A DNA stretch of 64,000 bases from Candidatus Altimarinota bacterium. GTDB lineage: Bacteria > Patescibacteriota > Gracilibacteria > Absconditabacterales > Absconditicoccaceae. A program made the translations under genes and the position numbers. Of this stretch, positions 20,484 to 32,798 are shown one piece after another (position 1 is the first letter of the stretch; each line of letters begins with the position of its first letter). Location: assembly GCA_027046965.1 (NCBI GenBank), contig JALTWR010000008.1, positions 62,001 to 126,000 of the forward strand. The letters are read 5' to 3'. A model generated the notes under the pieces. It was not told the DNA's origin. It saw only the letters and a program-made list of their open reading frames with translations, and made no database searches.

Positions 20484-21095
20484 ATGTCTAGAGAAATAAT
20501 GGTAATCCCTACCAGGGAAATTTTCTCGTTTGTAAAACAAAGAAATGGTCTTTTACCGGCTAATGAGGATTTGCTTAAACATATAAATTATAATCATCAA
20601 TGGATGAGGAGAGGAGAGGCTGAAGAAAACCCTGATTTCAAGCAGCCTATCCCTTATTGAGTTTTGGTTAATTCTAAAGGAGAAATATTTTTATATAGAA
20701 GATGAGGAAAAGGTTCTGCTGCTGGTGAAAAGAGATTACACGAAAAGTTGTCTATTGGAGTGGGGTGACACGTAGAAAAAAAAGATGTTTCTGAGGCTGA
20801 AAACCCTTTAACTCTTACTTTTCAAAGGGAGTTGGAAGAAGAAATTTGATTAAAATCTAAAGATGTTGATGAAATTAGATTGTTAGGGTTTGTAAATGAT
20901 GATTCAAATGAGGTGGGTAGAGTTCATTTGGGGATAGTCTTTTTGGTGAGAGTCAAAGAAGGGTTTGAGCCCGTAATGAGTGATGGAGAATTACAAAGCG
21001 GAGAGTTTATGTCTGCAGAGGAAATTAAAAGGTTAGTTAAGGATTGAGGGGATATGGAAACTTGGTCTCAAATTATTCTAAATGAGTATTTTTAG
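20484..21095 (+). CDS. Nudix hydrolase-like protein
   Basis: 203 residues. The Nudix box is recognisable: GGHVEKKD, then an insertion of about ten residues, then RELEEEIGL near residue 120, giving the metal-binding R-E-x-x-E-E core. The family hydrolyses nucleoside diphosphates linked to another moiety; the substrate cannot be told. The preceding PIPYGVLVNSKGEIFLYRR strand is typical of phosphoesterases of this family. ATG 20484 directly after the upstream TAA is preferred over in-frame starts inside the previous gene. The last 23 bases overlap the end of the recombinase gene on the other strand. Confidence 0.85.
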
Positions 21096-21978
21096 TATTT
21101 TGGATTAGGTTGTGAATCTTTTCTAGATGTTTGTCGGTTACATGGGTATAAATTTGAGTTGTATTAATTGATGCATGTCACAAGAGAGTTTGGACAGCTC
21201 TTATATCCGCTCATTTTTGCAAAAGAGCAGTGGCGAAACTATGTCTGAGAGTGTGTGGAGTAACTTTTTTGTTAATTCCTGCAGCTTTAGCATAATTCCT
21301 TACTATGTTTTCTACCATCACTCTTGTTAGAGGTTTCCCTGATGAATTATTTGAATGACTGACAAAAACAAAAGGGGATGAGTCTTGTCTGAGCTTGAAG
21401 TACTCTTTGATGAATTTAAGTCACTCGTCAGTGAAGAAAGTTGCTCTTAATTTGTTACCTTTTCATATGACTCGGAATTGTTTTTTTTCTAGGTCTATGT
21501 TTTCTTTTTTCAGATTGATTAGTTCTGATACTCTAAGTCCTGATCCAAAAAGCACTTCCAAAATGGATACGTTTCTATACTTTAAAATTTCTTTCTTTTC
21601 AGATAATGCTTGTTTTTTAAGTTTTTGTATTTCTTCTAAAGTTAAAAAGTTAATGGTTCTAGGAGGGTTTTTACCAAGTTCTAATTTTTCTGGTGAAATA
21701 GTCTCTACATCATTCTTAAGTAAAAATTTCAAAAAAGATCTAATAGCCACTATATGATAATTAATAGTGGTTTCGCTTAAACCTTGTTGCTTTAATTTTT
21801 GCCTAAATGAAATTATGTTTAAAGGATTGATCTCTGATGGATATATATCTCAACTGAATTGTAAAAATCTGTTTAGCCAAAGTTGATAGTTCTCAATAGT
21901 TTTGGGTGAAGAATTTTTTGTAACTTCCAAATATTTCAAAAATAGGTCTATATAATCACTTAATTTGTTAGTTGCCAT
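21073..21978 (-). CDS. xerD: Tyrosine recombinase of the XerC/XerD type
   Basis: 301 residues. An N-terminal SAM-like DNA-binding domain (about 1-100) is followed by a catalytic domain with the full set of residues: Arg in GSGLRVSEL near 160, Lys of the GKGNKLR beta hairpin, H-x-x-R in HTLRHSFATALLQ, the LLGHASINTTQIYTHV helix with His and the nucleophile Tyr. Such enzymes resolve chromosome dimers at dif; XerC versus XerD versus a phage integrase cannot be settled, and no dif-like site was found. It starts 11 bases inside the end of the acidic membrane protein gene, so translation is coupled. Confidence 0.88.
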
Positions 21979-23329
21979 ATACTAATGCCTCCAATTGATT
22001 TAATAAATAATCAGCTTTTTGAAGGTCTCCCTCATCAATTAAGGCAGATATCTTTTTTTGGAGAACCTTTGCTCTTATTTTATCTTTAGTAGATTGAAAT
22101 TCAACCTCATCCATTAATTGCTGGAGATCTGTTAGCCTTGTTTGCAAATCTTGAGCTGTCAAAACATCTTGTTCTGTGTCTTGCTCATTTTGACCTGTTA
22201 GTTCCCTAGTTTCTTCTAGTTGTTGAGTCTGAGCCGTGTCTTCAATATTGTTGTCAGTGATTTCACCAGTTTGGGCCTGTAAAGGATGAGTATCGGTAGG
22301 CTGTGTTATGGTAGAGACTGTATCTTTTTGCTTGTTCAATAAATTTGCAATTACGTCAGGCATAGATGCCATAAAAACCACAGCTCATCCTATGAGAACA
22401 ATTACTAACCCAGCACCTATCAGGATGCCTTTTGGTAGACCTCTTTTTTGAGTAGGTTTGTTTTCTGATTCATAGGCTTGTTCAAGAGAAGTTGGAATTT
22501 CTTCTTCCAAAGGTAAGCTTTCCTCTTTAGGAGAATCATTCTCTACCAGAGACTCAAGAGAGTCTAATTGTTGTTGGGGCTCTGGAGAGCTTGGTTGTGT
22601 TTCTGCTTCATAATTTGTAAACTCTTCTGCTTGGGAGTTTTGTGGAGTTGTTTCTTTTTCAAATGGATCAGTTTGTGGTGAGCTTATTGTTTGTTGTAAT
22701 TGTTCTGTTGGATTTTCATTAACAGCCTCAGAGATTTGTTTTTCCTGTGCCGCTTGCTTCTGTGAAGGAGGCTGTGATGATTGTTGATCTTTTTCTTCGG
22801 AGTGATCCGTAGGTTCCTGATTGAGGGCTTGCTGTTGAGAAGCATCATCTGTATCCTCTTCAGCTGTAGGAGATGGTTTTTCAGAAGGTACGTTATCATC
22901 TGTTTGAGTAGGTGTTGCTGTTTCTTGGGATGCAGGCGTGTCTTTATTTGTTAGATCTGTTTGACTATCTTTTGTCTCTTCTCCATTGGGTTCAGCAACA
23001 GATAAATCTAGATCTATATTTATTTCCTCGTTTTTTTCTTGCGGAGAAGAGTTTAAGACAGATTCATCAATTTTAATTTCAGGTTCTTCTGTTTGTTGAG
23101 AAGATTCTAGAGGCAAATCTAGATCAACTTCTTCTTTGGAAGCTTCCTGCTCAGTTGGCAAATCCAATTGTAAATTACTTATTACATCACTAAGATCAGA
23201 AACTTCTTCAGATGATGGAACTTGTGCATCTAATTTCAAAGAATCTATCAGCTTTTGGGCTTCGTTTTCTGCTTCCTCAGCAGGGTTTGAACTGCTACCA
23301 TTTGTTTTTGGAGTTTTGTTTTCTGCCAT
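21968..23329 (-). CDS. Acidic, low-complexity single-pass membrane protein
   Basis: 453 residues, one gene once TGA at 22385-22387 is read as Gly inside the membrane helix. Residues 1-300 are strongly acidic and rich in Gln, Glu, Ser, Pro and Thr, with motifs such as DLDLPLE and IDLDLSV, and look disordered. A basic KRGLPKG precedes one hydrophobic helix (about 303-325), then a Q/T/E-rich outer segment and a C-terminal helical hairpin (LQTRLTDLQQLMDEVEF..., about 385-450) that may be a coiled coil. By the positive-inside rule the long N-terminus is cytoplasmic. No family recognised. It has a near-consensus promoter and is followed by the Xer gene. Confidence 0.75.
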
Positions 23330-23372
23330 TAGAGAATTCTTAAATGAATAAATTTTAATGATACTATATTAA

Positions 23373-23401
23373 ATTATAGGATTGGGAGTAAAATTTGTCA
23401 A
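23373..23401 (-). promoter_or_regulatory. Predicted consensus promoter of the acidic membrane protein / xer unit
   Basis: On the minus strand TTGACA (23396-23401), 17-base spacer, TATAAT (23373-23378). Both boxes match the sigma70 consensus exactly; 44 bases before the ATG. Confidence 0.7.
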
Positions 23402-23474
23402 AAAACATTAACCCTTTTTTTAAAACTAAATATGAGTATAACTATATGAGTCTTTTACTAACTCTGAAAAACCT

Positions 23475-24470
23475 ATGTTACTTTATCAATCTAAAATATG
23501 GCGTGAAATTAATGAGGAGGTTTTTGGTCGCAATATTTGGGAAATCAATCTTAATAGCTCCATTAAATGGGGTATTACAAAAACTAAAAGGTTTAAAAAT
23601 CTAGGTTTTAATATTTATCAGCTTTTGGGAGTAAATGCTGTATTCAAAAAAGAACTGTTAAAAAAAGATATTCAATATGTTACAAGTAAGGTTTTCACTA
23701 ATCGGAGAGATATATATTTGCAAATTTGACGAGTTAATGAAATTGGGAGGTGCTCTTCTAAGATTTTGAGGAAAAGGGGGGAGTGTGAGGATCTTGTAGA
23801 GAAAAAAAAAGATATAAATAATTTCCTCACAGAAAAAATCGGGCTTAAAAAGTCTTTTTATCAAAATATGCCAGAAGCTACTGTTGAGATTAATCTATCC
23901 CAATCTGAAGATGATATCTTTAAAGATATTTCTGCCACCTCCAAAAGATATATTAGGAAATATGAAAAAAACAAATTAGCCCTTAAGGGAGTTGATGAAG
24001 AGAAAGGAGTTTCAAAGTTTTGGGAGCTATGGAATCAAATGGCTCAAAAAAAGAATATTTCTATTTGGCCTCAGTCTCAAACTTTAAAATTAATAAATTT
24101 GTTGCATCAAAAAAAACAGTGATGACTTTTTGTCGCTGAAACTCCAAATTGAGATATTGCCTTTGGTGCAGTTATAATATTTTTAGAAAATAGGATTGTT
24201 TACCTATATGGTGCTTTAAACCCTGCTTATCCTTGAAGTAGTTACCGGTTTATGTGGCATCTTATATTGTGGAGTAAACAAAAGGGATTTGAGATATTTG
24301 ATCTATTAGGGGTTAAGAGTATAATTGCACCAGAAACCCATACTTGGTCAGATATTTCTAGATTTAAATATTCTTTGGGGGGAGAACATATTGAATATAT
24401 AGGAAATTTTGATATTGTTCATAATGTGTTTCTTTATGAGGCAGCTAAGATATTTAAAAATTTAAAATAA
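23475..24470 (+). CDS. FemAB-like aminoacyltransferase family protein
   Basis: 331 residues with the layout of peptidoglycan-bridge FemA/FemB/FemX (GNAT-fold) enzymes: an opening LLYQSKIWREINEEVF that corresponds to the family's LQS-x-x-W helix, FKDISATSKRYIRKYEKN near residue 150 (the dISak-RR-ikka region), and the closing ALNPAYPGSSY...GFEIFDLLG segment with FKYSLGGEHIEYIGNFD. In other bacteria these enzymes add amino acids from aminoacyl-tRNA to the stem peptide. CGG/CGA at three places would be Trp under the code used here. The start is the first in-frame ATG; a non-ATG start up to eleven codons earlier is possible. Confidence 0.75.
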
Positions 24471-24477
24471 AACCAAA

Positions 24478-25889
<1,412 letters not shown>

Positions 25890-25893
<4 letters not shown>

Positions 25894-26480
25894 CTAATAT
25901 TCGGAGCTATCATATAGTTTGGAGTGAGCATTGAAATTTTTTGCCAAGGAAAGCTTTTTATGATTTCTCATTGAAAATATTTTCTATTTCGGTCAAAAAA
26001 TAACTCTCCATCTTGTAAAAATTGAAGGTTTATCATTTTTTCTTCTGGGATATAAGGGGAAAATTCAAATGTTTGATCAAATGCAGTTTGTTCTTCAATA
26101 GAGATTTCTTCATAATTTATAATTTGATATGTTCCATTTTGCAAATCATAAAGCCAGGTTTTTTTCTTTTGCCCTATAAATAGATAAATTTTTGTTGGCA
26201 GGTTGAAATTTTTACTTAAGTGCTTAAAAAAAATAGGTTTGGAGAGTTGATATAGTTGGATTTTGGGATTAAGCCATTTGAGCAAATTGATAACTAAAGT
26301 GCCTATACGAATATTGGTAAAACTTCCAGGTCAATTTATAATATAGACTTCATCTGTTGGATATCTTTTGATAATATCAGATAATAATTGGGGAAACTGG
26401 TGTTGTATTTGGCCGTAAGTTCTTCGTGTTTGTCATTTGGTTGATAGCCAAATTTGATTAGAGGAAATATTTATTAACAT
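25890..26480 (-). CDS. tsaB: TsaB-like protein (tRNA t6A37 synthesis)
   Basis: 196 residues. The diagnostic stretch is VYIINGPGSFTNIRIG near residue 50-65, matching the GPGSFTGLRIG motif of TsaB, the non-catalytic partner of TsaD in threonylcarbamoyladenosine formation. The C-terminal half is divergent and short. The expected N-terminal actin-like strand is kept as MLINISSNQIWLS. CGT encodes the motif arginine. TsaD, TsaC and TsaE are not in the window. Confidence 0.75.
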
Positions 26481-26570
26481 TTGTCTTTTTCAAGATTAAA
26501 GCTTTTAGTTTATATTTATTTTTTGCAAAAGTTCTATATAATAAGCTGATTTAATATTCAAAAGCAAGAT

Positions 26571-27329
26571 ATGTTAAAATTTTATCCAGTGGTCTCTGCA
26601 CATCTTAAGTGTGATAAGTTATTGTCTGATATTGAAAACTTACAAGCTAGTGGCCTTGTAACACATGAAATTGACTTGGCTGATGTGATATTGGTAATAT
26701 GAGGAGATTGATGGATGTTGAAAAGCATCAAAAAATTTTTTAAATTTAAAAAACCGTTTCTAGGGATAAATTGTGGTACACTGGGCTTTTTGCTTAACAA
26801 TATCTCTTCTTTTGATTCTTTGAGGAGTCTAACTTGGAGGGACTTTGATGTTGTAGAAGAAAATCTTCTGAAGGTTAGCAGCGATCAAAAACAAGACTGT
26901 GTGGCTGTAAATGATGTTATTATATGAGGAAGTATATTGGACTTTGGAGAGTTTAAAATTAAGGGAGAAAAGGAGCAAATTGAGTTTTTAGGAACAGGCA
27001 CAGTTATAAGTACCCCCATTGGCAGCACAGCTTATTGGTTGAATTTGGGATGACCTGTGATGCCCTTAAAGGCTAATATTTGGTGAATAGCAGGCATTGC
27101 TAGCAAACCTTTTGAGTTAAAAATAATAGATCCTCAAAAATTAAATATTTCATGGTCTAGTAAGTATAATTTTATGGTTGGTGTAGATTGACGGCAGTGC
27201 AGGTTTGATAAAATTAAATCACTGGATATTGCTCCTTCTGAGGAGAGGTTTAAATTATTGTTTTTAAAAGACCAAAATTTTGAGGTAAAGAGGCTAAAAT
27301 ATGCATCCAAAAAGCTTCATAAATGCTAA
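26571..27329 (+). CDS. nadK: NAD kinase
   Basis: 252 residues. Phosphorylates NAD to NADP. Motifs: VIGGDGWMLK near residue 44-53 (two of the glycines TGA), GINCGTLGFL near 65, the adenine-binding NDV near 120, TPIGSTAYW near 150, and GVDG near 208. The N-terminal domain is short. A TATAAT sits at 26537-26542, 29 bases before the ATG, without a convincing -35 box. Divergent from the TsaB-like gene. Confidence 0.9.
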
Positions 27330-27396
27330 AGTTGCGCAAATTGGTCTATACTATTATAATTTAATATAGGGAATTTTTAATTTTTTTAGGTTGTAT

Positions 27397-28623
27397 ATGT
27401 CTGATCTTAAGCCTAAAGAATCTTTTCCTACATCTAGGGATTGAGAAAATACTGTTTCTTTAATTTCAAAGAAAACTTGAGAAGTATTATCTCATATTTT
27501 TAACATTTTCAAAAATCATACTACAGGAGTTGTTAATGCGTTGAAGTTTCATCAAGAATTAAAAAAAGTATTGCAGGAAAATGTCCAAAAAATCGAGCAA
27601 GAACCAGGGTTGTTTTTTAGGATTTTGTTTTGAGAATTGTTACCATCTTATATAGAGAAAAATTTTTGAGTTAAAACTAAGGCTATTGGATATTTTGAGG
27701 AAACAGAGGATTGATCATTAATTAAATTTAGTAAGGCTCCTGAAGGGTGGCCAAAGAAACAAAGTGAAAAATGACAAAAAGAAAATGAGTGCCAAGATGT
27801 GGGAAGATGTTGATGCGAATATAATCCTGATTCCAATGAAAATATTTTTAAGTTTAAATGGGGTGAATGATGTATAATTGCTCGGCTAGAGGGAGATGAT
27901 TTGCACAATGTTAAGAGAGCTTGGAGTTTTTTTAAATTGGTTTTGATCTGGGAGGCTCTATTAATAGTCAAAATGTGAATTAAGGCTTTAAAAAAAGAGG
28001 TAAATAAACTTAGGAAAGATTCAACAACGGGTCTTTTGAGAAGAGAAGCTTGGGAGAGGGCAGTATATGGCAATATAGAGTTGTTATCAAGGGGGAGTTT
28101 AGTATTTTTGGATCTTAACAATTTTAAGCAGATAAACGATAAATTAGGGCATGATACGGGAGATGAGGTTTTAAGAATGCTTTGAAATGCTATAACAGAG
28201 GCATTTAGGTCACAAAATGATATTGCTGGAAGATGGGGTGGAGATGAATTTATAATTACTATAGGGTATGATAAGATAAGTCCTGATGAGATAATAAACA
28301 GAATAGGGAAAAAAATGGAACAACAAATACAAAATTCAGAATTGGAAGATAGTGTAAAATCACAAATTCTATATCGGCTTTGTAACGGTAATTTAGGTCA
28401 AGATGATGCCCAATCTACTCAATCTGCTGATAATTGTGGGTATAATTTTGTGGCTGTTTGAGTGGTAAATAGAGCTCAAATCAACAAGAAATTAGATAAT
28501 TTAGAATGGGAAGACTTTAAAGGAATTTTGAAAAATTTGATTGAATCTTTGTCAGAAAATATGAAAAATCATAAAAGAAACCAAAAAGATAACGGGCAGC
28601 TCCCCAAAGACGGTGCTGATTAA
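27397..28623 (+). CDS. GGDEF-domain protein (probable diguanylate cyclase) with N-terminal sensor-like domain
   Basis: 408 residues. The GGDEF domain (about 210-400) has [21 protein letters not shown] and GRWGGDEF, so the active-site motif is intact; cyclic-di-GMP synthesis from GTP is the expected activity. There is no RxxD inhibitory site: the residue five before the motif's D is Ser in SQND. The N-terminal 190 residues look like a GAF-type fold with three or four cysteines (C-x5-C-x-C near residues 140-150) that could bind metal or cofactor. An amphipathic linker helix joins the two. The promoter may be TTGCGC-N17-TATAAT (27332-27360). No c-di-GMP receptor or phosphodiesterase is seen in the window. 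Confidence 0.8.
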
Positions 28624-28703
28624 GTCCTTTTGTGCTATTTTCGGTAGAAAAAGCTTTGAAAATCTGTATTTTTAGGATGTTTTAGTTGGCTAGATTTTGT
28701 AAA

Positions 28704-29690
28704 ATGAAAAAAAGAGTTTTGACCTGAGTTAAGCCTACATCTGATGTGATTCACTTGGGGAATTATTTTGGAGCAATTAAGCAAATTTTGAACTGGCAAA
28801 AAGAATGACTAGATATAATCTTATTTGTGGCAGATATGCACGCTACCACCACATTGCATGATTGAGAGACTTTAAGGAAAAATATAATTGGGTTAGTTAG
28901 GTCCTATCTTGCTAGTTGAATAAATCCTGAGAGAGTATTGGTTTTTAAACAATCTGATGTTGCAGGCCATGTACAACTTTGATGGGTGCTGGCTAGCATT
29001 ACTACTTTAGGATATATGAAAAGGATGCATGCTTACAAAGACGCTTTGCAAAAGTGAAAGTCTGATGAAATAACTATGGGGACCTTTAATTATCCTATAC
29101 TTATGGCTGCTGATATTTTGCTTTATGATCCAGATTATGTGCCTGTAGGTAAAGATCAAAAACAACATTTGGAATTTACTAGAGACATCGCTGAAAAGTT
29201 TAATAGTATTTATGGAGAGACTTTTAAACTTCCTCAGTCCTGGATAGATAAAAATGTTGCTACTATACCTTGAATAGATGGTCGTAAAATGTCCAAGTCT
29301 TACAACAACTTTATTAGTTTGTTAGAAGATGATGATAGTTTATTAAAAAAAATTAGGAGGATCCCAACATCTCCGATCCCTATAGATGAACCTAAAAATC
29401 CAGATGAGTGCAATGTTTTTAATATGTTAAAGCATTTTTTAAGTGATGAGGAAGAAAAAAAAATCAGGAACAGGTATGAAAAAGGAGGATTAGCTTATAA
29501 AGAAGTAAAGGACCTGCTCTATGAAAAAATAAAAGAGTTTCTGGCGCCTATTAAAAGGGCTTATCAAAATATTCCTGATGAAGAAATTAAAAAATTATTA
29601 GCTCAAGGTGCCCAAAAAGCCAATGAAATATCTAGTAAAAAAATAGAAGATGTGTATTTTAAAGTTGGGTATTTAATTTCAAAATCTTAG
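28704..29690 (+). CDS. trpS: Tryptophan--tRNA ligase
   Basis: 328 residues, normal for bacterial TrpRS. Class I signatures: the [19 protein letters not shown] region near residue 7 (HLGN is the HIGH motif), [26 protein letters not shown] near 150, and GRKMSKS near 196. Six glycines are TGA. If CGA/CGG are Trp codons, this enzyme must also charge a tRNA-Trp with a UCG-type anticodon. Followed after two bases by ruvA. Confidence 0.95.
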
Positions 29691-29692
29691 TG

Positions 29693-30244
29693 ATGTTTCA
29701 TTTTATCAAGGGTAAATTGGAAACTCAAATAGAAGATAAAAGTTTTGTTCTATCTTATGGAGGTCATATAGGGATAGAAGTGTTTTATCGTGGCCAGCAA
29801 AATGGAGAAGTTGAACTTTGGCTTTACCCTTATTTTGATGAAAACTTGCATACGCTCAGATATTTTGCTTTTGATTTTTTAGAACAAAAGGAATTTTTTG
29901 AGCAGATAATAAAGCTTCCAGGCCTGTGACCCAAAACAGCTTTTCACATAGCTTCGTTGCCAGTGGAGAATTTGAAAGAAGCTTTGAAAAGGGGAGATGT
30001 TGAGTTTTTTTCTGCAATTCCTGGCATAGGGACTAAAACATCTAAAAGGATAATAGTGGAGCTTCAAGGAGCTATTCCTTCGATTGGTGCTTCTGTTTCC
30101 AGTGAAGAGAAAAAGATTATAAATATTTTAAAAAATTATGGTTATGATGCTGAACAGATTAAAGAAGCACTAAAGAAAATGCCATTTTCACTTTCTAAAG
30201 AGAATATGAAGGAAGCTATGAGTCGGCTTTTAAAGAATCTTTAG
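29693..30244 (+). CDS. ruvA: Holliday junction DNA helicase subunit RuvA
   Basis: 183 residues. OB domain (FHFIKGKLETQIEDKSFVLSYGGHIGIEV, 1-62), then two helix-hairpin-helix motifs (LPGLGPKTAFHIA near 77 with TGA glycines, and AIPGIGTKTSKRIIVEL near 107), and the C-terminal RuvB-binding helices ending LLKNL. It binds four-way junctions and loads RuvB. The last 29 bases overlap the end of the minus-strand O-antigen-ligase-like gene. Confidence 0.93.
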
Positions 30245-31646
30245 AGCTTTTTTGAGAAAGGTACAATCCCCAAATAATTCCTCCTATTGTCATAAAAAAA
30301 TAGGTTACGATTCTTTCGCTGAGAGGGTGTAATACAATGCTTTGTAAAAGTAGGGCTGCCAATCCAAAACTTCGGGCACCTAATAATTTTTGGATATGTG
30401 TCCCTTTTGTTTTTAAATACATAATAGGCTTGAGCAAATTAAGATGTATACCTAGCCATATTAAAAAACCTATTATTCACAGCTCCATTCGTACTTGTAG
30501 GTAATGGTTTTCAGGATTTAGTCATTTTAGAAATTCAGATCCTCATTTGGAGTTTATCTGACTAATTTTGTTGCAAACTTGAAGATGGGGTTTTAATCTA
30601 CAAAGTTGATGTGATGCGGCACCAGAACTTCCGGGCCCTCGCCCAAGTATGGGTTTGTTTTGTACAAGTTTTCGGGTTTCATAAGTAAATATAAAGTGTC
30701 AAGTATTTGATCCACTTCTGGAAGTATATCATTTGTAAATGAAGGGAAACATCAACAATATTAATACACTTCATCAAATCAATAACTTTTTGAAGTATTT
30801 TTTTGATGATAAAAAAAACATTCAAAATAAAACAATACTTTCTAGTAAGAATGTAGCTATAGCTGCTCTAGAAAAAGTCAACATTATTGCCAAAAGCCAT
30901 AAGCTCCAGTTGATTATAGTCTTTTGAAACTTTAACTTTTTAAGAACCATCACAAAATAAATAGGGAAAAATGCGGTTAGAAAAAAGGCTCGTCACAGTG
31001 GTAACTCAAACACAAATTGACTGCGTACAAAGCCATAAAGTATTTCTGTTTTCTGGGCTGCTATTGGTTGAGAAAGATGCATAGCAGAGTTTATTAAGTT
31101 TTTTTGGTATCCTATGTGAGTTAAAAAAGATGGTTTTGTAAATATCATAGCATACCAAAAAAAGGATAGGATAATTAAGTTAGGAAGCCATTTTTTGGTG
31201 AAAATTAATAAAAAGTTATATAAATTTTTAAAAATTTGCTGATTGGTGCTAGCTAGATAATAACTAGCAAAAGATAAACTTAGAAGCACAATCAAATAGA
31301 AGATATCATATTTCACAAAGAGTACATATCCTAATATGCTAGATGGATGTACAAAGGCAAGGACTAAAGCCCAAATTCCTAAAAAAATAGTTCAAATGGT
31401 GACAGTTTTAATTGTAGAGTTTTCAAAAAATTTTTGAGCTAGATAGGGATTTTTAAAAATTAGATAAATATCCCAAATAAACACTAAGATTATCAATATC
31501 TCTTTCCAAAGCCATATGGCATCGGGAACCAGTTTTAATTTGTATTTAAATAATGCAATTAAAGGGACCTGTAAGAGCAGCAATATCAAAAAAAATTTAA
31601 TTGCAAAAATTAAGATACTTTCCTTTTTTAATGTTTTATTCCACAT
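30216..31646 (-). CDS. O-antigen ligase / Wzy-like polymerase, multi-pass membrane protein
   Basis: 476 residues with about 11-12 hydrophobic helices. The large extracytoplasmic loop carries NKPILG-x-GPGSSGAASHQ near residues 330-345 and NHYLQV-x-MELGIIGFL near 385, the G-x-GxG and H-N-x-x-L-x-x-x-E-x-G patterns of the O-antigen ligase/polymerase family. CGA codons at several points (for example 30639-30641, the x of LG-x-GPG) fit the Trp common there. It would ligate or polymerise surface glycans on a lipid carrier. It starts inside the end of the PHP gene (11-base overlap) and ends inside ruvA. Confidence 0.8.
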
Positions 31647-32559
31647 CTAGTTGCTGTTGATATTTGGAATAAAGCTGCTGGATGATTGGGGAGGGCCTGT
31701 AATCTGGGAAAAGAATTTGCCCCATAGGAATATCTATATTTATTTGATTAGCTAATTGCTCAGTGTTGTGGATGAGTTGTTTTACAAAGCTTAAGTCCAA
31801 TTGATTTTTTTTAGCTATATCCAGAATCTCTTTTTGAGTTAGTATATGGAAATCTCAGTGCTTAAATATATGAGGTGTATTGCCTGCTCAATATTTAATT
31901 TCCAATGATGCTAAAAATGCTTCTTTTTGAGAAGCTGTGGCATAATGATAATTTGAGGATATTATTGGCGTTCATAGGTCTTTAAGTTTATATAAACTTT
32001 CTCGCAAAACTTTGAACACAGGCAGTTTTTTGAAGTCTTGGATATTAAATTCTATAAGTAGATTTTGTGGTCCAATTATTTCAGATAGTTGTGAAAGTAA
32101 GTCTTCAGCTTGATTTAGAGATCCTCACGAAAGTATTAAATCTCATAGGACGCTGTTGTGGGAACCTACAATAAGATATACGTTTTTAAGGGAGGATAAT
32201 TGTTTAAAATCTACTCTAGGGATATCATTAAAAAGCCCTTTGGTGTTCGCATATGTTGTAAGCTCAAGTAATTCTAGGTATCATTCATAGTTTTTTGCCA
32301 AAAAAGTAGCAAATTTAGGTTCCCAGTTTTTTGGGGGAGTAGAAGAGATAGTCTGTATTAAAGGCAAATCAACTCCTATAAGCGGATTTATATTGTTTTT
32401 TTTTGCATTGGTATAAAAATCTATAATTCCGTACATTCACCAGTAATCTGTAAGAGCAATTGCTGACAAGCCTAACTTAGAAGCTGTGGAAATTATATCT
32501 TGTATGGAGGCACTCGCATCCAATAATGAATAGCTTGAATGGCCATGCAAAGATATCAT
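31636..32559 (-). CDS. Stand-alone PHP-domain protein resembling the N-terminus of DnaE
   Basis: 307 residues. The N-terminus ISLHGHSSYSLLDASAS...GLSAIALTDYWGMYGIIDFY...NPLIGVDL closely follows the PHP domain of bacterial DNA polymerase III alpha, and the NYHYATASQKEAFLASLEIKYG segment follows its later part, but the polymerase palm, fingers and beta-binding parts are missing. The HxH motif is kept, while the usual TDH is TDY. It could be a phosphoesterase/exonuclease, a polymerase cofactor or a relic. It overlaps the following membrane gene by 11 bases, and upstream 60-230 bases hold no gene on this strand. Confidence 0.75.
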
Positions 32560-32798
32560 AATCGTTTGAAGGTAATCTAAAAAGTAATGCTAGATTATAT
32601 TGTTTTTTATATGGATTTAAATAGAATGTCAATATTTAAGATTTTTCACTCTTAAAATATGTCTAATGCAAGTTTAATTAGCAAAGGAGTGGAAATAATT
32701 ACCATGTCTAAATTTTCTAAATCCCAAGACTTGACGTCTCTGTTGAAGAAGTTTTTGATTTTGCCTTTGTGCTAAGATGAATATGGGCTTGTTTTAAT
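32560..32798. other. Intergenic stretch without a convincing gene
   Basis: AT-rich spacer between the divergent PHP gene and the small ORF at 32799. A 38-codon ATG frame (32659-32775, plus) is present but has no recognisable features. In another frame a run without TAA/TAG begins at 32721 and joins the 32799 ORF, hinting at a decayed or non-ATG-started gene. Confidence 0.4.

Noticed and set aside
21968-23329. Two separate genes (22385-23329 and 21968-22381)
   Set aside because: They share one frame and are separated only by a TGA inside a continuous hydrophobic helix, so they are one protein.
32659-32775. A 38-codon ORF in the intergenic region
   Set aside because: Short, no family features, and overlaps in part the other coding-like frame; kept only as a note.
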